From: an uncultured Oxalobacteraceae bacterium
GTDB lineage: Bacteria; Pseudomonadota; Gammaproteobacteria; Burkholderiales; Burkholderiaceae
Direction: 5' to 3'
DNA: 48,439 nt
NCBI GenBank assembly: GCA_946480015.1
Contig: CAMLIL010000039.1
Location: forward strand, 1-48,439
In this document: one piece after another, positions 40,613 to 48,439 of the stretch
Position numbering within the stretch: position 1 is the first letter of the stretch
Layout of the letters: every line of letters begins with the position of its first letter
Notes under the pieces: generated by a model
The model's input: the letters and a program-made list of their open reading frames with translations, nothing else
Database searches by the model: none
Told to the model about the DNA's origin: nothing
Translations under genes and position numbers: made by a program

Positions 40613-42612
40613 GATAATCCTTCAGTTCCGCCTTGCCAGCGGAAGTCGTTTTCGTTGACGGGTTTGTCGAGCTTGCGGAATTCGGCGCGGGCGCAGTCGA
40701 GCAGCAGCGCCATGCTGACCGGTTCCCCGCGGCTGGCGGCGAGAAAGGCGCTGTTGAGGGCGACGCTCTGGATGTTCCCGCCGCACAGGTTCAGGCGTGC
40801 CAGCCGGTCGTAATCGAGCGTCGTCACCGGCGTTTTGACCGGGAAGGCCTGCTGCCACATGGCCTTGCGCTGGGCCGCGCCGGGGTACGGGAAGTTGACG
40901 ATGAAGCGCAGGCGGCGCAGAAAGGCGCCGTCCAGCGCGCTTTTCATATTGGTTGCCAGGATGGCCAGGCCCTGGTAGGACTCGATCCGCTGCAGCAGGT
41001 AGTTCACTTCGATGTTGGCGTAGCGGTCATGGCTGTCGCGCACCTCGCTGCGCTTGCCGAACAGCGCGTCGGCTTCGTCGAAGAACAGGATGGCGCCGCC
41101 GTCTTCGGCCGCGTCGAACAGCTTGCGCAGGTTTTTTTCGGTCTCGCCGATGTATTTGCTGACCACGGCCGACAGGTCGATCCGGTACAGCATCAGGGCC
41201 AGTTCGTTGGCGATCACTTCGGCCGCCATGGTCTTGCCGGTGCCGCTCTCGCCGGCGAACAGCACGCTGATGCCCAGGCCACGGTTCATCCGATCGCGAA
41301 AGCCGAACTCGTCGTAGACCTTGTCGCGCCAGCCGACCTGCGCGGCGATCTGGCGCAGCTGCGCTTCTTCCTGAGCCGGCAGTTTCAAATCGAGCCAGCG
41401 TGCCTTCGGCTGCAGCCGCTGGGCCAGCTGGTCGAGCGCGGGACGGGCGTGCATCAGCGCCAGCTCCCACAGCGTTTGCTCATCGCCGGCATCGTCGGCC
41501 AGCCAGCGCGCGCCGATCGAGGCGATGGCGGACAGGTTGAAGTTGAATTGTCCGGCCATCCGTGCGGGCTGCCCGCCGGCCCGGGCGCCGAGGGCGCTCT
41601 GCCATGCATCGCGCTGCTCGGCCGGCGTGGGCCGGGCGACATCGCAGGGAATGGTGCTGCGTTCGATGCCGGGCCAGGCTTCGAGCAGGTCGAGAAATAC
41701 CAGGCCGCCGGCGCGCTGGGCCAGCCTGCGCACGGATTCGGCGCGCTCGGTATCGACGGCATCGATGTAGAGCGCCAGCGGCATCAGCAGCGTCTCGCGC
41801 CGCCACAGGCGGGCGATGCGGTCGACCTCGGCCGCCGCAGCGGGCAGGCTGTCCCCGGCCACGCGGTACAGCACCAGGCCGCGCGCTGTGGCGACCTTGT
41901 GCGCCACCATGACTTTGCTGGGGCTGTCGGTTCCGATCAGTTCGAGTACCGGCAGTTCGGCGCCGTCGAGCGCGCCGACTGTGCGCTCCAGCATCCCCGC
42001 GACCCGCGCCTGCGATGGCGGCAGCATGATGTTGGGGCTGTCCACCCTGGTCAGCGCCGCGCCGACGCGGCCGTCCAGGTAGTCCAGGCCTTTGACGTAG
42101 TTGACGATGCGCTCGTCGGCGCGCAGCGCGGCGGCGGTCAGGACCTGGCCGCCCTGCTCCACCTCGACCAGCTGCCAGTAGCGCAGCGGACCCTCGGGCG
42201 ACATGGCGTCCCAGGCGGCGTTGTCGAACAGGGTGAAGGCGAGCGCGAAGGTGGGATGGGCTTTGGTGTTGTCGTGCTGCGCGCGGGCGCACAGGGCGCC
42301 GATGCGGGTGTCCAGTTCCATGGCCGCCGTCAGCAGCACCACGTCGCGCTCGAATTCGGACAGGCCGAGGTGCCGCGCCAGTTCGATCAAGGCCGGCGGG
42401 CTGTCGGGATTCCATTCCGGTGGCGCTTTCCCCGGGGCGCTCAGCATGGGCGCGCCGCCGCCGGACGATTTCAGGCGCCCCATCAGGCGGCGCGGCGGCT
42501 CGATTGGCGCGGGCTCGGTTCCGGCCAGCCGCTCGAGGCGGTCGCGCAGCCACGCCAAGGCGTCGGCCAGGTATTGGTCGTTGGAAGCGAGCCAGGTGGT
42601 GGAGTCGCGCAT
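40609..42612 (-). CDS. AAA+ ATPase of the eCIS (Afp15/Pvc15-like)
   Basis: 667 aa. The N-terminal half (about 1-420) is the helical and inactive-AAA-like part typical of these ATPases (LIELARHLGLSEFERDVVLL). The C-terminal AAA+ module has Walker A GESGTGKT at about residues 454-461, Walker B ILFFDEADALFG at about 506-517, and an arginine-finger-like FLRRLRFIVNFPYP. In Afp/PVC systems this ATPase is needed to load effectors or to assemble the particle. The start overlaps the DUF4255 stop (TGATG). Confidence 0.93.
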   Translation of the reverse strand: MRDSTTWLASNDQYLADALAWLRDRLERLAGTEPAPIEPPRRLMGRLKSSGGGAPMLSAPGKAPPEWNPDSPPALIELARHLGLSEFERDVVLLTAAMELDTRIGALCARAQHDNTKAHPTFALAFTLFDNAAWDAMSPEGPLRYWQLVEVEQGGQVLTAAALRADERIVNYVKGLDYLDGRVGAALTRVDSPNIMLPPSQARVAGMLERTVGALDGAELPVLELIGTDSPSKVMVAHKVATARGLVLYRVAGDSLPAAAAEVDRIARLWRRETLLMPLALYIDAVDTERAESVRRLAQRAGGLVFLDLLEAWPGIERSTIPCDVARPTPAEQRDAWQSALGARAGGQPARMAGQFNFNLSAIASIGARWLADDAGDEQTLWELALMHARPALDQLAQRLQPKARWLDLKLPAQEEAQLRQIAAQVGWRDKVYDEFGFRDRMNRGLGISVLFAGESGTGKTMAAEVIANELALMLYRIDLSAVVSKYIGETEKNLRKLFDAAEDGGAILFFDEADALFGKRSEVRDSHDRYANIEVNYLLQRIESYQGLAILATNMKSALDGAFLRRLRFIVNFPYPGAAQRKAMWQQAFPVKTPVTTLDYDRLARLNLCGGNIQSVALNSAFLAASRGEPVSMALLLDCARAEFRKLDKPVNENDFRWQGGTEGLS

Positions 42613-43859
42613 CACAAAGTTACCTGTTGGGCGGGGTCGAACTGCGCAAGCGGCGGGGTGCCGGCCAGGATGACTGGAATGCTGTCGACGCCATCGACGC
42701 GCAGCCGCACTACGTGAGCACCGGCGCCGGCATCCGGCACGACGAAGCTGATCGCGCTGGGCAGGGTGTCGGGCAGCGGATTGGCGATGTTCGAGGCCGG
42801 CAGCTGACGGTCGCCGAACAGGACCAGCACGCGCTGGCCGGGGCGCACGCGCGGGCTGCAGGACAGCGTCAATGTATCGCCCGCGGCGGCGCTGGTGGCG
42901 CTCAAGCTGACGCCGGGTGCCAGCGCGAACACGACTTCGTTGCTGACGATGGCCGGCGCGTCGGCGGGCCGTTCGACCACGGCGGCGCGGTAGAAGCCCG
43001 GCGCCCATTGCGCCGGCACCACCGGCAAAGTCACGCTCAGGCTGGTGCCGCCCTCGCCCGCCAGCGCGGCCAGTTCGCGCGGCGGAGGCGGGTCGCTCGC
43101 CAGGCTGGTCATGCGCAGCAGCGCGCCAGGCACGAGATTGGTGCCGCTAAATACCAGCTGTTCGCCCTGGCGCGCAGCCGGCTGCGAGAGCGGCGCTGTG
43201 ACGCCGGTGAGGACCGCGGCGGCACGCGCGCCGACCAGCGCGCCGCTGTCCTCGCTGCCGCGCCGGAGCACCGGCAGCGGCGCCCTGGCGGGCCGGCGGC
43301 TGTCGATCAGCACCACGCTCACTTCGTAGGCCACCGACATGCGGTAACTGGTCTGGAAGGCGCTCCACAGCTTGGAGACGTCGTCGATGGTGAGGGGCAG
43401 CTGGGTGATGCGCAAGCGCTCGATCTGGTCGGCCACATCGCTGATGGGCTGCAGGTCGTCGTCGAGCAGGGTATCGCGCAGTTCCTGGGCGCCCAGCAGC
43501 GGATGATCGTGCAGCACGCTCATTGCCGCGCCGAGCACGCGCAGGCTGGTGGCGTCGGCGTCGATGCCGGTGGCGTTGTAGACGGTGAGCAGGTAGTTCA
43601 GGTTCAGCGGCAGCGGCGGTGTGCCGCTTTCGCCCGGGCGCAGCTGGCGCGGCATGTCCATGTTGCGCCAGCCGGCGTTCGGTTCGACGCGGTACAGGAA
43701 CAGGTTCAGGCGCAGAGTGGCCAGATCCTTGGCGGCGACGTCGGGCGCGCTGGTGGTGACGTCGAAGCTGAAGGCGCCTTCGAGCAGCGCCGGCACCTGG
43801 TTCATCAGCAGGTTGCGCAGCGCAACCGTGGTCGCGGCGATGGCCAGCGCGTCACTCAT
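42612..43859 (-). CDS. DUF4255 tail-terminator-like protein with IPT/TIG-like extension
   Basis: 415 aa. Residues 1-190 are the DUF4255/Pvc16_N domain (LAIAATTVALRNLLMNQVPA, FDVTTSAPDVA, LNLFLYRVEPNAGWRN, LNYLLTVYNATG), which caps the distal end of tube and sheath in Afp/PVC particles (Afp16-like). The C-terminal 220 residues are two Ig-like beta domains (LVFSGTNLVPGALLRMTS, DTLTLSCSPRVRPGQRVLVL) not present in the minimal protein. The extra domains may decorate the particle end or take part in sheath anchoring. Confidence 0.88.
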   Translation of the reverse strand: MSDALAIAATTVALRNLLMNQVPALLEGAFSFDVTTSAPDVAAKDLATLRLNLFLYRVEPNAGWRNMDMPRQLRPGESGTPPLPLNLNYLLTVYNATGIDADATSLRVLGAAMSVLHDHPLLGAQELRDTLLDDDLQPISDVADQIERLRITQLPLTIDDVSKLWSAFQTSYRMSVAYEVSVVLIDSRRPARAPLPVLRRGSEDSGALVGARAAAVLTGVTAPLSQPAARQGEQLVFSGTNLVPGALLRMTSLASDPPPPRELAALAGEGGTSLSVTLPVVPAQWAPGFYRAAVVERPADAPAIVSNEVVFALAPGVSLSATSAAAGDTLTLSCSPRVRPGQRVLVLFGDRQLPASNIANPLPDTLPSAISFVVPDAGAGAHVVRLRVDGVDSIPVILAGTPPLAQFDPAQQVTL

Positions 43860-44635
43860 GGCGTCTCCCGCTTGTTGCGCTGGCTCAGATACTGGTCCAG
43901 GCTGACCGGCGCGGGACCGCCGGCAGCGCGCGCGGGGCGTGGCGGTGCGGTGCTGGCGCGCACTTCGATGCGGCCGATCGAGATGTGCACGTCCGGTGCC
44001 TGTACCGGGGGCAGTACTTGCGCGGCGGCCTGCGGCAGCGCGCGCTGGCGCGGCGGCTGTGCCGCTGCGGGCTGTGCGCGCACCGGCAGGGCCGCGCGCG
44101 CGCGAACGATCCGCACGTCGACCGGCGCGCGCGGCTGCATCGGCACCGGCGGCGGCGCGGATGGCGGCACCGGCCTGGCCGCCTCGAGCTGAGCGGGCAA
44201 CGCCGGCAGCTTGCCGGTGCGCGGCGGCGGCGCGGGAAGCTCGCGGCGCTGCGGAGCCGGCGCGGCCACCGTCTCGCGTTCGACGCGGACGACGGTCTCC
44301 GTATGCGTTTCGAGCGTATGCACCCGCGCGGCCGGTGGCGCCGGCGCGGCAGGCGGCTCAGGTGCTCTCGCTTGGGCCGGTTGCGCCGCGGGAGGGGGCG
44401 GCACGAATACCATCACCGGCCTTGGCGTTGCAACCGATACGAGTGGAACCGGTGGGCGGGCCGGCTGGGGTGGCGCCGGTGCTGGAGCGGCATGCTGCGC
44501 TGCCGGCGGCCGTTCGAGCACTACCGGCGCGTCGTCGATGACCGGCGTGGACTCGAACATCGCGGGCAGCCGCGGCGCCAGCGTGTCGGCCTGGCCGCGT
44601 TCGCGCATGACCAGCGTGTCGAGGATGCCGTTCAT
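43856..44635 (-). CDS. Pro/Ala-rich eCIS protein with conserved C-terminal motif
   Basis: 259 aa. Residues about 30-215 are Pro/Ala-rich and low in complexity, probably an extended linker. The N-terminal 20 residues and the C-terminal stretch (VHISIGRIEVRAS, then PVSLDQYLSQR) look conserved; the latter motif recurs in proteins of eCIS clusters and may be a docking peptide. Start and stop overlap both neighbours by four bases. The function is unknown; such long linkers can act in assembly or as a length-controlling element in systems without a clear tape measure. Confidence 0.7.
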   Translation of the reverse strand: MNGILDTLVMRERGQADTLAPRLPAMFESTPVIDDAPVVLERPPAAQHAAPAPAPPQPARPPVPLVSVATPRPVMVFVPPPPAAQPAQARAPEPPAAPAPPAARVHTLETHTETVVRVERETVAAPAPQRRELPAPPPRTGKLPALPAQLEAARPVPPSAPPPVPMQPRAPVDVRIVRARAALPVRAQPAAAQPPRQRALPQAAAQVLPPVQAPDVHISIGRIEVRASTAPPRPARAAGGPAPVSLDQYLSQRNKRETP

Positions 44636-45321
44636 GACTGGGCCAGCTCCAGGTAGCATTGGCGCCGCTGCGCGCTCATGCCGAGGATCTCGGCTTCGCT
44701 CCAGCCGTAGGCGCGCGCCAGCGTGTGCACGTCGCGCAGCAGGCGGTGCGCCAGCGCGCTCACTTCGGTCCACAGGAAAATGGCGATGTCGAACAGCGCG
44801 TTCCAGCCGTGGCCGCAGTCCGGACAGTTCAGCGCCAGTTCGACGCAGGCCTGCGGGTCGGCATCGGCAATCGCCACCGACAGCGCGGCGACAGCGTCGG
44901 AAGACAGCGCGACCGGCCCATCCACGCAGCGCAGCAGCAGCGCCTGCGTGGCGTCTTCGCGGTGCGCCACGGCCAGCAGGTCGTCGCTGTTGGGCAGGCG
45001 ATAGCCGATGTCGATGCCGCCCACATGCAGACGGTGCGGTCCGGGATCGGGCGCGTGCGCGAGCGTCACGTCGGTGCTCTTGAAGGCCACGTCGAGCGGC
45101 GCGCGGCATGCCGGGCAATGGGCCAGCGCCGCGATATCGTCGCCGAACAGCTGGACGCGCAGGCGCAACAGGGCAGCGTCGCGCGCGCCGATCGGCAGTG
45201 CCGCCAGCTGCTGCGGCGCCTGCGCCGGCTCGAGCGCTTCGAGCAAGGCCAGGGCGCGCTGCGTGGGCGACTGGCCCAGGCCGCGCTCCCACGCCTGCAG
45301 CAGCACGTGCGCCGCCAGCAT
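44632..45321 (-). CDS. Zinc-ribbon baseplate-assembly-like protein
   Basis: 229 aa. N-terminal helical part (MLAAHVLLQAWERGLGQSPT), then two CxxC pairs (CPACRAPLDVAFKS and LNCPDCGHGWNALFD) that should bind one zinc, with GYRLPNSDDLLAV between them, a motif of T4-type baseplate chaperone-like proteins. The C-terminus is helical (REDVHTLARAYGW-like: LLRDVHTLARAYGWSEAEIL, GMSAQRRQCYLELA). Located between the tube gene (one-base gap) and the Pro-rich gene. Assignment to the T4 baseplate hub chaperone family is from pattern only. Confidence 0.6.
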   Translation of the reverse strand: MLAAHVLLQAWERGLGQSPTQRALALLEALEPAQAPQQLAALPIGARDAALLRLRVQLFGDDIAALAHCPACRAPLDVAFKSTDVTLAHAPDPGPHRLHVGGIDIGYRLPNSDDLLAVAHREDATQALLLRCVDGPVALSSDAVAALSVAIADADPQACVELALNCPDCGHGWNALFDIAIFLWTEVSALAHRLLRDVHTLARAYGWSEAEILGMSAQRRQCYLELAQS

Positions 45322-45322
45322 C

Positions 45323-45850
45323 TCAGGCGCCCGGCTCGGTGAAGGTCGGTTCGGACGGTTCGGCGACTTCATAGTCGCGTTCCCAGCCTTCGTTCTCCAG
45401 CTTGATGTGCTGGATCGCGACCGCGTTGGCGTTGGCGTCCAGGTCGGGCAGCGCCTGGTATTCGGACACCCAGCAGCGATACAGCTTGTAGGCCAGGGCC
45501 AGCTGGCCGGCTTCGTTGTAGACCTCGATGATGACATCCTTGCGGAAGTCCTTCAGCGCGACCTCGGCGCCCAGGCCGGAACCGAAGTTCCAGACCTTGT
45601 TGGCCCACTTTTCGAATTCGGTGTCGTGGGTGACGCCGCGTTCGACGGTGATGGCGTCGTACTCGGTGCGGCCGGGCGACTTGCGGCTTGAGGACGGATC
45701 GCCGCCTTCACGGTGCTTGACCACTTCGGTGGTACGTTTCAGGCCACCCACTTTGCTGACGCCGGCCACGTAGCGGCCGTCCCACTTGATGCGGAATTTG
45801 AAGTTTTTATAGGGGTCGAAACGCTGCGCGTTGACGCTGAACTGGGCCAT
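45323..45850 (-). CDS. eCIS inner tube protein (T4 gp19/Afp1-like)
   Basis: 175 aa. Typical phage tail tube/gp19 family: FDPYKNFKFRIKWDGRYVAG, VSKVGGLKRTTEVVKHREGG, SRKSPGRTEYDAITVERGVT, YEVYNEAGQ-like VIIEVYNEAGQLALAYKLYR. It polymerises into the hexameric ring tube through which cargo is delivered. It is nine bases after the sheath gene. It is the only tube gene of this type in the operon; other eCIS often have two. Confidence 0.93.
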   Translation of the reverse strand: MAQFSVNAQRFDPYKNFKFRIKWDGRYVAGVSKVGGLKRTTEVVKHREGGDPSSSRKSPGRTEYDAITVERGVTHDTEFEKWANKVWNFGSGLGAEVALKDFRKDVIIEVYNEAGQLALAYKLYRCWVSEYQALPDLDANANAVAIQHIKLENEGWERDYEVAEPSEPTFTEPGA

Positions 45851-45859
45851 GACGTCTCC

Positions 45860-47449
45860 TTAGGCTTGAATCTGGCCAGCGATCTGCTGGAGGGTGATGA
45901 CCACGAATTCGGCCGGCTTGAGCGGCGCGAAACCGACCACGATGTTGACGATGCCGCGGTTGATGTCGTCCTGCGGCGTGGTCTCCTTGTCGCACTTGAC
46001 GAAGTAGGCTTCCTGCGGCGTCTTGCCCTGGAAGGCGCCCTGGCGGAACAGGTTGTGCATGAAGGCGCCCAGGTTCAGGCGGATCTGCGCCCACAGCGGT
46101 TCATCGTTCGGTTCGAACACCACCCACTGGGTGCCGCGGTACAGGCTCTCTTCGATGTACAGCGCGGTGCGCCGCACCGGGATGTATTTCCATTCGGAGG
46201 CCAGGCGGTCGTCGCCCTGCAAGGTGCGCGCCCCCCAGACGATGCGCCCCGCCGCCGGCATGGTGCGCAGGCAGTTGATCCCAAGTGGATTGAGCAGGCC
46301 GTTCTCGGCGTCGTTGAGCGCCACCGACAGGGCCGGCACGCCGACCAGGGTGGCGTCCAGGCCGGCGGGCGCTTTCCACACGCCGCGTTCGGTGTCGGTG
46401 CGGGCGAAGATGCCGGCCACCGCGCCGCATGGCGCCAGGGTGCCGATCTGGCCGTCGCGCAGGCTGATGGCTTCGCGCAGGCGCGGGAAGAACAGCGCGG
46501 CGTTCTTGCTGCCGGTGCCGATGGCGGCGGCGCCCGCCTCGGCCTTGGCTGCGTCATCCCATGCGGGCGGCGCGTCGACGATCAGCATGGCGCGCCGCTT
46601 TTCGCAGTAGAGCGCCGCCTCGGCGACGATGGAGGCGTCCACGCTCCCGTTGAGCATGTCGCCGTCGTTGATCAGGTAGGGGGGGATGCACAGGATGTTG
46701 AACAGGTCGGCCTTGGCCAGCGCGTACAGGCCGCGCTTGCCGAGCACCGTGCCGGGGCCGTTGAAGCTGGCCGCCGTGAGCGCCAGTTCGTCGTCCGCCT
46801 TGCCGGCGTCGAGCACGCGGGTGTTGGTGGCCTGGGTGAGGTTCCAGACGTCGTCCTGGCCTGCCGCCAGGTCGGCGTTCTTGGCCGGGCGTGCCGCAGC
46901 CAGCGCGCCGGTGACGACGACCAGGCGCGATTCGCCGGCCAGCACCGCATCGACGCGGCGCGGGCTGGCGGCGGCCACCGAGACGTTGCGGAACACTTCG
47001 ATCTGGCCGGTCCTGGCGTCGCGCACCGACAGGTTGAAGGTGGTGGTGCTGTCGGGTTTGACGTCGTGGTCGATCCGCACCTGCAGCGCATTGCCCCACA
47101 CGCCGGGATAGCGCGCCTGCAGGTTGAGGGTGTCGGCGACGATGGCGGCGTGGCTGTGCACGACGCTGTCGACCGCCGCCGGCGGCATGTACAGGCGCAC
47201 GATGATGGCGCGGCTGCCGCCGTTCAGGTAAAAATCGCGCACCGCGAAACCGAGCGAACTGTCAATCCACAGGCCGCCGAACAGGCGTTCGAAATCGGCA
47301 AAGCTGGTGATGGTGACCGGTTCGTCGACCGGCCCGCGCAAGGCGCGCCCGAGAAAGGCGGTAATCGACGTGGCCACCCCGGTAATGGTGCGCACGCCGC
47401 TGGAGACCTCTTGTATATAGACACCTGGATAGCTCACTGCGACGGGCAT
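45860..47449 (-). CDS. Contractile tail sheath protein
   Basis: 529 aa. N-terminal YPGVYIQEVSSGVRTITGVA and SITAFLGRALRGPVDEPVTI, a variable middle domain (about 120-330), and the conserved C-terminal sheath domain (RRTALYIEESLYRGTQWVVF, EPNDEPLWAQIRLNLGAFM, ETTPQDDINRGIVNIVVGFA, PLKPAEFVVITLQQIAGQIQ). The start has AGGAGAT seven bases upstream. It is the first gene of the operon and the only sheath gene in view. A promoter with an FNR-type box lies upstream. Confidence 0.96.
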   Translation of the reverse strand: MPVAVSYPGVYIQEVSSGVRTITGVATSITAFLGRALRGPVDEPVTITSFADFERLFGGLWIDSSLGFAVRDFYLNGGSRAIIVRLYMPPAAVDSVVHSHAAIVADTLNLQARYPGVWGNALQVRIDHDVKPDSTTTFNLSVRDARTGQIEVFRNVSVAAASPRRVDAVLAGESRLVVVTGALAAARPAKNADLAAGQDDVWNLTQATNTRVLDAGKADDELALTAASFNGPGTVLGKRGLYALAKADLFNILCIPPYLINDGDMLNGSVDASIVAEAALYCEKRRAMLIVDAPPAWDDAAKAEAGAAAIGTGSKNAALFFPRLREAISLRDGQIGTLAPCGAVAGIFARTDTERGVWKAPAGLDATLVGVPALSVALNDAENGLLNPLGINCLRTMPAAGRIVWGARTLQGDDRLASEWKYIPVRRTALYIEESLYRGTQWVVFEPNDEPLWAQIRLNLGAFMHNLFRQGAFQGKTPQEAYFVKCDKETTPQDDINRGIVNIVVGFAPLKPAEFVVITLQQIAGQIQA

Positions 47450-47503
47450 GGATATCTCCTTGTTGTACAGTGGTCCGCCGCATTGATGAGGACGGTGTTT
47501 GGC

Positions 47504-47546
47504 TATTACATGCCTTCTCTACAAGCCAGAGTTTGATCTGGATCAA
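47504..47546 (-). promoter_or_regulatory. FNR/Anr box and -10 element of the eCIS operon
   Basis: TTGATCTGGATCAA (47533-47546) is a perfect match to the FNR/Anr consensus TTGAT-N4-ATCAA. About 27 bases downstream on the minus strand is TAATAG (47504-47509). With a transcription start near 47497-47498, the box centre would be close to -41.5, the class II activator position. The leader before the sheath start would be about 48 bases. Confidence 0.7.
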
Positions 47547-47686
47547 TGGTTAAACGACATTATTTCGAAGTGTTGCGCAGCCGGGTTGACAGGCGAATAT
47601 GCGCTGTCGACGGTGGGGAAATACTGATGAGGCAGGGAAAGCCGCAGCGCGGGATACGCGACGATGGGAGTGGCCGGGCAGACGAA

Positions 47687-47722
47687 AAAACGGCCCGGTC
47701 GTTGTGGCGACCGGGCCGTTTT
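47687..47722. terminator. Bidirectional intrinsic terminator after clpA
   Basis: A perfect 15-base stem (47687-47701 with 47708-47722) around the loop TTGTGG, with A-rich sequence on the left and T on the right. On the minus strand it ends clpA transcription with six T and isolates the eCIS operon from read-through. It lies 22 bases after the clpA stop. Confidence 0.9.
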
Positions 47723-47744
47723 GATTGCTGCGGCAGGCAGGCTG

Positions 47745-48439
47745 TTATTCGATTTCGACCGTTTCCGGCGCGGCTGGCGGAGGCGCCGTGTCGGACTCGG
47801 AGAAGTCCAGCAGGACATTGTCTTTCTCGTCCATGTCGACCGTGACCTTGCCGCCGTTGACCAGGCGGCCGAACAGCAGCTCGTCGGCCAGGGCTTTGCG
47901 GATCATGTCCTGGATCAGACGCGACATCGGCCGCGCGCCCATCTGCGGATCGAAACCTTTCTTCGCAAGGAACTTGCGCAGGGTCTCGGTGAAGATGGCT
48001 TCGACCTTCTTCTCGTGCAGCTGTTCTTCCAGCTGCATGAGGAACTTGTCGACCACGCGCAGGATGATTTCCTCGTCCAGCGCGCGGAAGCTGATGATCG
48101 CGTCGATCCGGTTGCGGAACTCCGGCGTGAACATGCGCTTGATGTCGGCCATCTCGTCGCCCGTCGCCTTGGAATCGGTGAAGCCCATCGACCGCTTGGT
48201 CAGGCTTTCCGCGCCGGCGTTGGTGGTCATGATGATGATCACGTTGCGGAAGTCCGCCTTGCGTCCATTGTTGTCGGTCAAGGTGCCATGGTCCATCACC
48301 TGCAGCAGGATATTGAAGATATCCGGATGCGCTTTCTCGATCTCGTCGAGCAGCAGCACCGCGTGCGGCTTCTTGGTGATCGCTTCGGTCAGCAGGCCGC
48401 CCTGGTCGAAACCGACGTAGCCCGGCGGCGCGCCGATCA
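47745..48439 (-). CDS. clpA: ATP-dependent Clp protease ATP-binding subunit ClpA, C-terminal part
   Basis: The last 231 or so codons; the gene continues past the right edge of the window. The visible part begins IGAPPGYVGFDQGGLLTEAI, has the second Walker B LLLDEIEKAHPDIFN, sensor-1 MTTNAGA, the arginine-finger region FTPEFRNRIDAIISF, and the C-terminal D2 small domain with GFDPQMGARPMSRLIQD. ClpA unfolds substrates for ClpP. FRNRID and the end AAPETVEIE fit ClpA rather than ClpB or ClpC. ClpS would normally lie upstream, outside the window. Confidence 0.95.
   Translation of the reverse strand, partial: IGAPPGYVGFDQGGLLTEAITKKPHAVLLLDEIEKAHPDIFNILLQVMDHGTLTDNNGRKADFRNVIIIMTTNAGAESLTKRSMGFTDSKATGDEMADIKRMFTPEFRNRIDAIISFRALDEEIILRVVDKFLMQLEEQLHEKKVEAIFTETLRKFLAKKGFDPQMGARPMSRLIQDMIRKALADELLFGRLVNGGKVTVDMDEKDNVLLDFSESDTAPPPAAPETVEIE

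Noticed and set aside
26296..47449. The contractile cluster as a complete prophage or as a T6SS
   Set aside because: No capsid, terminase, portal, lysis or integrase genes are present, and no TssJLM, TssBC pair or ClpV; the ATPase and DUF4255 genes fit an eCIS.
47745..48439. clpA as the ClpV-type ATPase of a secretion system
   Set aside because: Motifs and C-terminus fit housekeeping ClpA, and a strong terminator separates it from the eCIS operon.
1..48439. tRNA, rRNA or CRISPR features
   Set aside because: No cloverleaf-like sequence, rRNA segment or regularly spaced repeat array was noticed on reading both strands.

Overview
The window looks like a chromosome segment from a GC-rich betaproteobacterium, most likely Oxalobacteraceae (Massilia/Duganella/Janthinobacterium-like). 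This is judged from the housekeeping genes: cysH-cysD-cysN-cobA, lptFG, pepA, an xth-type exonuclease III and clpA. The family placement is an inference from gene content and protein style, not from a database search.

Region 1 (1-11583) is core chromosome. It starts with the tail of cysH, then cysD, cysN and cobA (sulfate activation plus the first siroheme step). A small helical hypothetical protein follows. A 0.9-kb gap precedes a LacI/GalR regulator and holds two good LacI-type operators and a minus-strand terminator. Next comes a minus-strand run of lptF-lptG and a sirohydrochlorin chelatase, divergent from pepA, then a small lipoprotein, creA, a DUF1653 protein and an Ala-rich hypothetical protein. 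Convergent gene pairs in this part are separated by strong GC-rich palindromes.

Region 2 (about 11950-21252) is a roughly 9.3-kb integrative element with visibly lower GC than its flanks. It sits in the 5' end of the exonuclease III gene. A truncated copy of the xth start lies at the left end, and an intact xth whose first codons were supplied by the element lies at the right. The element has a P4-type tyrosine integrase, a small MerR/AlpA-like excisionase candidate and TGGGTRGC repeats inside both ends. It also has a putative HUH replication protein with a ribbon-helix-helix partner, an XRE repressor, a serine resolvase and several small unknown genes. Its main cargo is a tightly coupled trio: hcp (type VI secretion tube), a Rap1a/Tai4-type immunity protein and a Tae4-type peptidoglycan amidase. 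No other T6SS gene is in the window, so this looks like a mobile T6SS effector/immunity package that exploits a resident apparatus.

Region 3 (22015-26299) holds a PAS-PAS-GGDEF-EAL signalling protein and a PrpR-type sigma-54 activator.

Region 4 (26296-47449, all minus strand) is one uninterrupted operon-like array of 19 genes for an extracellular contractile injection system (eCIS; Afp/PVC/phage-tail-like). In transcription order it encodes the sheath, tube, a zinc-ribbon assembly protein, a Pro/Ala-rich protein, a DUF4255 tail-terminator-like protein, an AAA+ ATPase, a small protein, a hub/tube-adaptor protein, a LysM-like adaptor, a gp27/gpD-like hub, a gpV-like spike, a PAAR-like tip, gp25, two gpJ-like baseplate proteins, a gpI/beta-helix protein, a DUF6519 protein, an HExxH-motif protein (candidate effector) and a HEAT-repeat protein. 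No tape measure or receptor-binding fibre is recognisable. The only gap upstream of the operon carries a perfect FNR/Anr box (TTGAT-N4-ATCAA) placed as expected for an activated promoter, so the injection system may be induced when oxygen is low. The window ends inside clpA, which is separated from the eCIS operon by a strong terminator.
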